Source: Cloacimonetes bacterium UBA3900
Lineage (GTDB): Bacteria; Cloacimonadota; Cloacimonadia; Cloacimonadales; Cloacimonadaceae
Assembly: GCA_002391675.1 (NCBI GenBank)
Contig: DGFM01000009.1
Span: 1-31,707, forward strand
Reading direction: 5' to 3'
Length of the DNA: 31,707 nucleotides
This document shows, piece by piece, positions 6,014 to 12,588 of the stretch; positions within the stretch are counted from its first letter, which is position 1; each line of letters begins with the position of its first letter. The notes beneath the pieces are model-generated. The model was given only the letters and a program-made list of their open reading frames with translations. It did no database searches and was not told where the DNA came from. The position numbers and the translations under genes are program-made.

Positions 6014-8434
6014 TTAGATTTCGCTAAGCACTTGGTTTATCATGGCTTTGGCGTGAGGCCCATACATATAGGAGAGCGGGAATCCATACATCCAGGTGCG
6101 ACCACCTTGGGTGTTCAAGTGACGGATACCGATGGCTCTGTCATTGTATAGAGCATATTCCGCCTCTGTGGGAGGTCTGACGCTATAACCCACTGGTTTG
6201 CAGCCGAGTCTGTAAACCACAGTGGTGCCCGGCAGCAAGAGATTGGGGTTGGAGGGTGCTGATTCCTTGAAGTAGGAGACCGTGGAGAATCCATGTTGGT
6301 TCTCAACAATGGAAATGAAGCTTGAGCTATCTGTCAAAGCAGAACACTGCAGCGTCATGTCCGGATAGCCTTCTTGTCCTTTGGCCTTTTGCAGGAAGGA
6401 CTTGGTGTGCAAGCCGTTGCTCATGTATTCAGCCGGACTGGCGATAAACGGCAGACCAAAGTAGCTGAGGAAGGTTCTATGGCCGTTTTTGGCAAAGTTT
6501 TCCAGATCCTCCGCAAGCTTGGTTGTAGACGAAATTATCATGTTACCACCTCTGCTCAAGAAGAGATAGAGTCCGTCATGTTCAAAGCTCAGGTTACCCT
6601 TCTGAGAGGGACGGTCGCTATGATAGAGCACCAGTTTGTATTTCTGCAGATCGGTGGTAGACAAGAAACGATCCTTGTGGTCACGCAGGTATGCGTAGTC
6701 TGATGTTTGCGGGGGACGCTTCTTGGTGACTACATCTCCGGTATAATCTGAGAGCATATAGTTGTATTTGGCGTCTACGAGCGCATCCGGGGAGTCTTGT
6801 CCGTCCATGTCGTCATCAATGATCAACACGCCAGAACGCTGTGCGGGCGGCAGGTAGTCGTCCAAGACAAATGTAAAGGTCTGAGGTTCGGGGTCAACTT
6901 CACCCTGGAGGTCAACGCAGCGTACCTCAAAGGTATGCCTTCCTGCAGTGGTTCTGGGGAAGGTGAGCACGACCGTCTGGCCGATAGGTGAGTAGAGCGG
7001 GATACGCAGCCATCTCTTTCCATCGGAGTCGGTTACGTGGCGGCTGGGATCGTTTGCATAAGGAGCATATTCATATTCATCGCCATCATAACGGAGGTCA
7101 AAGTGGGTGATTTCGCTGAAGTAGTTTGTGTGATTTTTATCCAGCACATAGTCGATTTTGGTGTCGTAGGGGTTATCGGTAGGATCGACGGCACCAGAAT
7201 CGTGCACTTTGCCATACTCTCCGTGCCATCCCCATCTGATCCAAACCTTCGTGTTGGGGCTGGTTACAGCAGTGTGTTCGCCTTTAAAGTTGCGGAAGAA
7301 GCTGGTAGCAAAGCGCTGAGCTCCACCCACAATGGTGAAGGGATAGATTTCGGGGCTGTTTTCATCCGCATAATCCACGTAATGGTTGTCTCCCAAAGCA
7401 TATATCTTTTGGGGGTAAATTATGGTCTTTGGCCTGAAACCATCCTTGACGGCGAAGTGGATGCTTCCCTGGTTGTTGGAAACCACACCTGCCATGTCGA
7501 AGACTCTGCCGATGATCTTGGTGTAGGTTGCCTTGTCTTCGTCATCCGAGATCACGTCATAGCTGAGAGCGGGATCGGTGTAACGTGTGAGCAGATACTC
7601 GTCGATTGCAGGATCATCGGGATTTACAGTGTTAATCCATTCCGTTTCTGTGCCGGGGATGACAGTTTCTGTGTAGTTACCGTTTGTGGTTGCCTGCTTT
7701 TTGATCTTCATCATCTTAAATTCATACCTGTAAGGTATAGCTGAGATGTAGGGATCATAGTCGTGCATGGTAAATGAAAGCTTGATGCCGCTTCCCACCT
7801 GCTCGCCGTGGGGGTCACCTTTGGAAGTGGTGACGTTGCAGTCGGGACGCTCAGAAGTGGCGTTGAACTTCCTCCAGGCTGCTTCTTGAGTGATTTCGCC
7901 ACGGTTGTCCACGGCGATAACTTCAAATTTGCTCAAGGTAACAACGGGCTCACCATTTTCATCAGCGGCAGGGAAGTTAATCACTGCATACTTTTGTGAT
8001 GTCCAGATGGTACGTCTTGCCTCAGGGCTATCCAGAGGGATGTCCTGGTTGGCATTGGGGAGATAGTGCATCACCCAGCCTGGGCCATACCTGTCGAGGA
8101 CGTTCTTGGGCGTGATAGTGCCGTCTGCGTCGATAAAATCGTTTCCTGGAGTGGCTATAGGGTTGTCATTTTCATCCAACACCCTATAGGCAAAGCCGGT
8201 AATTACCCCGTCAGGGTCTGTGGCGCTCCAGTAGATCTTCTGCTGAAACGCGAAATCAGTGTTTTCGTAAGGCTTCAATAACTCGCTGTCATCGAATCCT
8301 TCGTAGGAAGTGATAGTAATAGTAGGGGCGATATTGGCCCTTTTGGTACCCGATTTGCCGCAGCCGCTTGCTAACAAGGCGAGCAAAAGCACCAGTACCA
8401 ATAGCGCAAGGATACGTATCCTCTTACTTTGCAT
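6014..8434 (-). CDS. Large outer-envelope lipoprotein of unknown function
   Basis: An 806-residue secreted lipoprotein. Residues 1-24 are a type II signal peptide with lipobox LASGC and lipidated Cys25. Region 35-100 (ITITSYEGF, YWSATDPDG) and a stretch near 490-525 (GRHTFEVRCVDLQG) look like Ig/cadherin-like beta-sandwich domains. From about residue 535 a segment starts VLIIDDDMDG and continues through LVLYHSDRP and SRGGNMIISS, resembling a flavodoxin-like or class-I-glutamine-amidotransferase-like fold without a clear catalytic nucleophile. There is no C-terminal sorting domain. The start is the ATG at 8434, because GGGAGGA lies just before it; the in-frame TTG at 8446 is within that ribosome site. 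It ends the housekeeping run, 26 bp after folD. The function is not recognised; a surface binding or structural role is a guess. Confidence 0.8.
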   Translation of the reverse strand: MQSKRIRILALLVLVLLLALLASGCGKSGTKRANIAPTITITSYEGFDDSELLKPYENTDFAFQQKIYWSATDPDGVITGFAYRVLDENDNPIATPGNDFIDADGTITPKNVLDRYGPGWVMHYLPNANQDIPLDSPEARRTIWTSQKYAVINFPAADENGEPVVTLSKFEVIAVDNRGEITQEAAWRKFNATSERPDCNVTTSKGDPHGEQVGSGIKLSFTMHDYDPYISAIPYRYEFKMMKIKKQATTNGNYTETVIPGTETEWINTVNPDDPAIDEYLLTRYTDPALSYDVISDDEDKATYTKIIGRVFDMAGVVSNNQGSIHFAVKDGFRPKTIIYPQKIYALGDNHYVDYADENSPEIYPFTIVGGAQRFATSFFRNFKGEHTAVTSPNTKVWIRWGWHGEYGKVHDSGAVDPTDNPYDTKIDYVLDKNHTNYFSEITHFDLRYDGDEYEYAPYANDPSRHVTDSDGKRWLRIPLYSPIGQTVVLTFPRTTAGRHTFEVRCVDLQGEVDPEPQTFTFVLDDYLPPAQRSGVLIIDDDMDGQDSPDALVDAKYNYMLSDYTGDVVTKKRPPQTSDYAYLRDHKDRFLSTTDLQKYKLVLYHSDRPSQKGNLSFEHDGLYLFLSRGGNMIISSTTKLAEDLENFAKNGHRTFLSYFGLPFIASPAEYMSNGLHTKSFLQKAKGQEGYPDMTLQCSALTDSSSFISIVENQHGFSTVSYFKESAPSNPNLLLPGTTVVYRLGCKPVGYSVRPPTEAEYALYNDRAIGIRHLNTQGGRTWMYGFPLSYMYGPHAKAMINQVLSEI

Positions 8435-8460
8435 TATTCCTCCCAATTAAGTTCGGTTTA

Positions 8461-9381
8461 TTATTCGTCATTGTTTCCAATAAAAATAAGAGTGAGAAAG
8501 TCGTCAATAGTTTTGTTGTCTTTTTGCACACCTTTCACAGCTCTCAGTAGATTTAAAAACACAATCGCTGAGGTAATCGTGCCTATTCCACCGGGGACGG
8601 GCGTGATGGCTAACGCTTTGCCAACACAAGCATTGAAGTCCACATCTCCCACGAAACTCACCTTCCCTTCAGCGTCTATTTGCTCGTTGATTCCCACATC
8701 AATAATTACTGTATTTTCCCCGATCATATCTTCGGTAACGAAGCCGGGACGGCCCACTGCGGAGACCAAAATGTCTGCTTGGCGCGTCAATTCCTTTAAC
8801 TGGTTGCTCTTACTGTGCAATACAGTCACAGTGGCATCTGCCATGGGCGCTTTACAGAGCAGCATATTGGCCAGAGGCTTGCCTACCACGTCACTGCGAC
8901 CGATGATCACCACATGCTCTCCCTGGGTGGGGATTTTGTAATATCTCAGCAGGGCATAAACAGCGGTGGGTGTGCAAGGCGTGAGGGAATTGATGCCCAG
9001 CATGATGTGCCCCATATTCCTGGGGTTGAGGGCATCAATATCCTTGTAGGGATCAATTGCGTCATCGACTGCCAACACATCAATGTGAGCCGGCAGTGGT
9101 TCCTGAACCATGATACCGTGCACGCTGGGGTCATCATTGGCTTCATGGATGATCTTGAGCAGTTCCTGTGTGGTGGTTTCCTCTTCCAGCTCCACCAGGT
9201 CCACGACGGCGCCCAGTCTTTTGCCGTTACGGACGATGTTTTTCACATAGAAGCCGGAGGCAGGGTCTCCTTTTACTTGGATGAGCTTCAAGGTTGCCGG
9301 GGTTTCCAGAGCCTGGAAGCGTTCCTTAAGATAGTCTTTGATCTTGTCTGCGACGGGTTTCCCGCTTAATAGCAAACTCAT
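8461..9381 (-). CDS. folD: FolD: methylene-tetrahydrofolate dehydrogenase / cyclohydrolase, with an altered active site
   Basis: FolD normally oxidises 5,10-methylene-THF to methenyl-THF and hydrolyses that to 10-formyl-THF. The protein has 306 residues. Recognisable blocks are ASGFYVKN (41-48), GIMVQEPLP (89-97), DIDALNP (114-120), the NAD(P)-site GRSDVVGKPL (161-170), VSAVGRPGF, and TPVPGGIGTIT near the end. Two deviations stand out. The catalytic lysine four residues after Tyr45 (Tyr-x3-Lys) is replaced by Ile49, and VQLPLP reads VQEPLP. The dehydrogenase fold is kept, but cyclohydrolase activity is in doubt unless Lys47 or Lys54 substitutes. The start ATG at 9381 overlaps the ymdB TGA (ATGA) and has a GGGAGAA site, so translation is coupled. 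Confidence 0.88.
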   Translation of the reverse strand: MSLLLSGKPVADKIKDYLKERFQALETPATLKLIQVKGDPASGFYVKNIVRNGKRLGAVVDLVELEEETTTQELLKIIHEANDDPSVHGIMVQEPLPAHIDVLAVDDAIDPYKDIDALNPRNMGHIMLGINSLTPCTPTAVYALLRYYKIPTQGEHVVIIGRSDVVGKPLANMLLCKAPMADATVTVLHSKSNQLKELTRQADILVSAVGRPGFVTEDMIGENTVIIDVGINEQIDAEGKVSFVGDVDFNACVGKALAITPVPGGIGTITSAIVFLNLLRAVKGVQKDNKTIDDFLTLIFIGNNDE

Positions 9382-10172
9382 ATTTTCTCCCGAGGGCTTA
9401 CATATTGTCTGATTCTCGTGATCTTGGTGGCGCGTCTGGTTTGCGGGTCCATATCCACACACACGGCGTTGATTTGGTTGCCGCGGTCTGATGCTTCATA
9501 CCTGATGGGCACGCCGGTACTCATCTTTTCCAGGATGATGTGTTTGCGCATACCGATCACGCTGTCATGCGGCCCCGTCATCCCCACATCGGTGATATAT
9601 GCCGTTCCGGATGGTAAAATCTCTTCATCGGCCGTCTGGATATGCGTGTGAGTGCCCAGCAGTGCGGATACTCTGCCATCCACATACCAGCCAAAGGCTC
9701 TGGTTTCGGCTGTGGATTCTGCATGGAAATCCAGCAGGATGCAGGAATCCTGATCCGCAAAGCCTTCATACCAGCGGTCAAAGACATTGAAGGGAGAATC
9801 GCAGGGCGGCATATAGACTTGCCCACAGAGGTTGATCACCGTGAGCTTGAGCTCTCCTTTCTCGATGGTGTGATAGACGCTTCCGGGCGCTTGAGCGGGA
9901 TAGTTCATCGGCTTGACGATATTGGGCATACTGCGGATGAATTCCAGCGACTCTGCCCTATCCCAAAGGTGGTTGCCACCCGTCACTGCGTCCACTCCCA
10001 GCCTGAGCAGCGGCTTGAGCGTCTTCTCGGTGAGTCCCTTGCCGTCTGCAAGGTTTTCGCCGTTGATGATGATAAAGTCTGGCTGATATTCTTTGATAAT
10101 GCGATCCATACTTTGGGTGAGGGTCTGTCGCCCTGCCTTCCCGAATACATCACCAAAGAATATCGTGCGCAT
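9378..10172 (-). CDS. ymdB: YmdB-family metallophosphoesterase (cyclic nucleotide phosphodiesterase)
   Basis: A 264-residue calcineurin-like phosphoesterase of the YmdB (TIGR00282) family; Bacillus YmdB hydrolyses 2',3'-cyclic nucleotides and affects RNA turnover and biofilm. The metal-binding pattern is complete: Asp8 in FGDVFGKAGR, Glu39 in INGEN, Asn67-His68 in TGGNHLWD, His in LDFHAES, and the LLGTHTHIQT block. No signal peptide is present. Its ATG abuts the TAA of rny (TAAATG), and its own stop overlaps the folD start. Pairing with RNase Y is conserved in many phyla and supports a role in RNA metabolism. Family assignment is firm; the physiological substrate in this lineage is not established. 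Confidence 0.92.
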   Translation of the reverse strand: MRTIFFGDVFGKAGRQTLTQSMDRIIKEYQPDFIIINGENLADGKGLTEKTLKPLLRLGVDAVTGGNHLWDRAESLEFIRSMPNIVKPMNYPAQAPGSVYHTIEKGELKLTVINLCGQVYMPPCDSPFNVFDRWYEGFADQDSCILLDFHAESTAETRAFGWYVDGRVSALLGTHTHIQTADEEILPSGTAYITDVGMTGPHDSVIGMRKHIILEKMSTGVPIRYEASDRGNQINAVCVDMDPQTRRATKITRIRQYVSPREKI

Positions 10173-11741
10173 TTACTTAGCCATTGCCATCTGACGTGTT
10201 TCGCGGATCACGGTCACTTTGATCTGACCGGGGTACTGGACTTCGCGCTCGATTGCGGCGGCGATCTCGCTGGCCATGAGCGCTGTTTGCGCATCTTCCA
10301 CCAAGCTGGGTTCCACGATGATGCGCAGCTCTCTGCCAGCCTGGATGGCGTAGGAGTTATTGACTCCTTCCACGGAATTGGCGATCTGTTCCAGCTTTTC
10401 CAAGCGTTGCATATAGGTTTCCAGCATCTCACGTCTGGCTCCCGGTCTGGCGCCCGAGATGGCATCAGAAGCTTGTGTGAGCCCCGCATAGACGCTGATG
10501 GCCTCCACTTCTTCATGGTGCGCTTCGATGGCGTTTACGATCAGCTTTCCTTCGCCGTTCTTGCGTGCGAGATTGGCTCCGATGATGGCGTGCGTTCCGT
10601 CGAATTCATGATCCACCGCTTTGCCGATGTCATGCAGAAGGCCGGCACGGCGCGCTATTTCCTGATCAAGGCCCAGTTCTGCAGCCAGGATGCCACAGAT
10701 CCAAGCCGCTTCGATGGAGTGTTGCAGCACGTTTTGCCCATAGCTGGTGCGATAGTGCAGCTTTCCGAGTGTCTTGATCAGGTTTGGCGAGATATTGTGG
10801 ATATTGGTTTCCAGCACGGCCTTTTCACCCAGTTTCATGAGGTTGTCATCCATCTCTTTAGCGGTTTTGGCCACTACTTCCTCGATGCGTCCGGGATGGA
10901 TGCGTCCATCCGCCACCAGCTTTTCCAAAGCCAGCTTACCGATCTCACGTCTCACGGGATCAAAGCAGGAAAGCACCACTGCTTCCGGGGTATCGTCGAT
11001 GATCAGGTCTACGCCGGACGCCTTTTCAAAGCTGCGGATATTTCTGCCTTCACGGCCGATGATCCTGCCTTTCATCTCATCTGAGGGCAGCGACACCACA
11101 GACACCGTGGTTTCGGAAACATGATCGACAGCCATGCGCTGGATCGCCGTGGAAAGGATTTCAGACACCTTTTTCTGGGTGTCCATCTTGATTTGGTCGA
11201 TGGTTTGTTTGGCATCGTTTGCAGCCACCTGACGTGCCTGAGAGATGAGCTCTTCGCGCATGATCTGGATTGCTTCTTCTTTGGTGAGGCCGCTGATTTC
11301 CGCCAGGCGTTCCTCTTGTTTTGCCACGATGGCATCCACTTCAGAATTGCGTTTCTTGAGCTCTTCTTCTTTGTTTTTCAGCTTGCGTTCCTGGTCGCTG
11401 AGGTTGCTTTCTTTTTTATCCAGAGAATCGAGGCGTTTATCCAGCGTGCTGAGGCGGTCGTTATATTTCTTTTCCTGGATCCGCAGTTCTTTTTGCCGTT
11501 CGCGGATTTCATCTTCCATGCTGGCTTTTTGTTTAAACCACTTTTCTCTGCCTTCCAAAGCCGCTTGTTTCTTGATGGTTTCAGCTTCGACGATGGCTTT
11601 TTCTTCGATCTCTTTGGCGTTGGCGATCAGCTTGAACGTGGTATTTCGGCGCACGTAATAGATGATAAGTGCTATTGCGAAGCCGATGACGACACCAATG
11701 CCGAGCAGGATCAATGTATCGAGACTTAGTCTAAAGTTCAT
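10173..11741 (-). CDS. rny: Ribonuclease Y
   Basis: A 522-residue membrane-anchored endoribonuclease that starts mRNA decay. Domains in order: a transmembrane helix at about 9-30, a long Lys/Glu-rich coiled coil at about 40-200, a KH RNA-binding domain with IIGREGRNIRSFEKASG (227-243), and an HD domain with the metal pair His370-Asp371 in LLHDIGKAVDHE plus EAHHEEVEA further on. The C-terminal tail VTVIRETRQMAMAK is typical of the family. Length is normal. AAAGGA lies upstream of the ATG. The stop codon abuts ymdB. Upstream lies the 6S RNA candidate and then zapA, so rny may use read-through from the infC-pheST run or a promoter near the ncRNA. Confidence 0.97.
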   Translation of the reverse strand: MNFRLSLDTLILLGIGVVIGFAIALIIYYVRRNTTFKLIANAKEIEEKAIVEAETIKKQAALEGREKWFKQKASMEDEIRERQKELRIQEKKYNDRLSTLDKRLDSLDKKESNLSDQERKLKNKEEELKKRNSEVDAIVAKQEERLAEISGLTKEEAIQIMREELISQARQVAANDAKQTIDQIKMDTQKKVSEILSTAIQRMAVDHVSETTVSVVSLPSDEMKGRIIGREGRNIRSFEKASGVDLIIDDTPEAVVLSCFDPVRREIGKLALEKLVADGRIHPGRIEEVVAKTAKEMDDNLMKLGEKAVLETNIHNISPNLIKTLGKLHYRTSYGQNVLQHSIEAAWICGILAAELGLDQEIARRAGLLHDIGKAVDHEFDGTHAIIGANLARKNGEGKLIVNAIEAHHEEVEAISVYAGLTQASDAISGARPGARREMLETYMQRLEKLEQIANSVEGVNNSYAIQAGRELRIIVEPSLVEDAQTALMASEIAAAIEREVQYPGQIKVTVIRETRQMAMAK

Positions 11742-11759
11742 TTATATATCCTTTATGAA

Positions 11760-11950
11760 TCTATTGAATGATGGGCATGGGACACCGCCCATTCATGGTT
11801 GTATAATACAAGGCCCGCGTGAACCGTGTATGCTTGTTCATGAAAAAGCCAAGCATCAGGTGGGCACCTACCTTGTGGGCTTTATGGGTCCGGGACTTGC
11901 CGGCATGCACGCCACCCATGGCTCGGTTCCCTTATTTTTCGTAGCTTTTA
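11760..11950 (-). ncRNA. ssrS: 6S RNA candidate
   Basis: The gap between zapA and rny is too structured to be spacer. On the minus strand a terminal rod can be drawn: CCCAT/ATGGG, then ACAAG/CTTGT, GCCC/GGGC, ACC/GGT and a closing ATGCTTG/CAAGCAT hairpin. Outside it, CATGGG near the 5' side can pair with CCCATG near the 3' side, leaving a large open region between. A rod with a central bubble and the motif AAGGTAGGTGCCCACCT fit 6S RNA, which binds RNA polymerase. Position supports this: ssrS lies directly downstream of zapA in many proteobacteria. The ends are approximate. I could not run a covariance search; another structured RNA is possible. Confidence 0.55.
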
Positions 11951-11987
11951 TGCAATCCATATCACGAATTCCGCAGGCATCAAAGGG

Positions 11988-12257
11988 TTAGCTGTCCGAG
12001 ATGATTTTGCCAATCATCTGGTTCAGCTTCTCGAGTTCTTTATTTAGATTTTGGTTATTTTTGTCAAGCTCAAATATCTCATTTTGCATTTGCAAGATAG
12101 CCAGCAGCAGCAACCTGGAATAATCAAGCATCTCATAACGCACCTGTAACTCATTCAGCCGGTTATCAATAGCCTCAGCTACAGCCTTGGTTTGTTCTGG
12201 ATTGTCCGTGCGCAACCGATGTTTGCGCCCCAGGATTTCCACTTCTACAGATTGCAT
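11988..12257 (-). CDS. zapA: Cell division protein ZapA
   Basis: An 89-residue ZapA, a cytoplasmic protein that cross-links FtsZ filaments at the division ring. The N-terminal beta-hairpin VEVEILGRKHRLRTDNPEQ is the family hallmark, followed by AVAEAIDNRLNEL and a long C-terminal coiled coil rich in Leu, Asn and Glu (LDKNNQNLNKELEKLNQM). The length is typical. It begins 3 bp after the coiled-coil gene at 12261 and follows pheT, a gene order (pheS-pheT-zapA-rny) found in several phyla. Confidence 0.9.
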   Translation of the reverse strand: MQSVEVEILGRKHRLRTDNPEQTKAVAEAIDNRLNELQVRYEMLDYSRLLLLAILQMQNEIFELDKNNQNLNKELEKLNQMIGKIISDS

Positions 12258-12260
12258 GGC

Positions 12261-12581
12261 TTATTCTTCTTCAAGATCGGGGAAAAGGCTGTCTATCTGA
12301 GCGATGGCATCATTTGCGATGGAGCTGAAGCCCTGGACGCTGCTCTGCATTTCGGCCACTTTTGCTTCCAGTTCTCTTACTTTAGCTTCCAGGAGCTGAT
12401 TGGTTTGGCTCAGTTGGGCGGTGGAATCGTTTGAACTTGTGATTTGACTGATGAGCTGCATATTTTCTTCTGTGAGCCCTTTGACCTTTGCCTCCAGCTC
12501 CTCCACTCGTTTTTTGGTGCTGGTGTATTGGTCGATCAGTTTTTGTATCTTGTCTTGTAAATTGACGGCTTGAGTTTCCAT
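12261..12581 (-). CDS. Small coiled-coil protein, possibly ZapB-like
   Basis: A 106-residue, nearly all-helical cytoplasmic protein. Heptad-like runs such as RVEELEAKVKGLTEEN and LLEAKVRELEAKVAEM indicate a coiled coil over about residues 8-80, with a short acidic tail (FPDLEEE). EAKV recurs, including RVEELEAKV and KVRELEAKV, which suggests internal duplication. It lies 7 bp after pheT and 3 bp before zapA. In Escherichia coli the ZapA partner ZapB is a small pure coiled coil, so a ZapB-like role is a reasonable inference from position and architecture, but coiled coils give poor homology signal and the assignment is not proven. Confidence 0.75.
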   Translation of the reverse strand: METQAVNLQDKIQKLIDQYTSTKKRVEELEAKVKGLTEENMQLISQITSSNDSTAQLSQTNQLLEAKVRELEAKVAEMQSSVQGFSSIANDAIAQIDSLFPDLEEE

Positions 12582-12588
12582 TATATCA

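Noticed and set aside
9382..9462. 27-residue extension of folD into ymdB
   Set aside because: The ATG at 9381 has a GGGAGAA site and gives the normal FolD N-terminus; the extension overlaps ymdB coding sequence.
9642..11084. 480-residue open frame on the plus strand
   Set aside because: It lies antisense to ymdB and rny, both clear conserved genes; its translation has no recognisable motif and no ribosome site.
11662..11991. 109-residue plus-strand frame over the zapA-rny gap
   Set aside because: It is antisense to the structured 6S RNA candidate and part of rny, and has no ribosome site or protein-like features.
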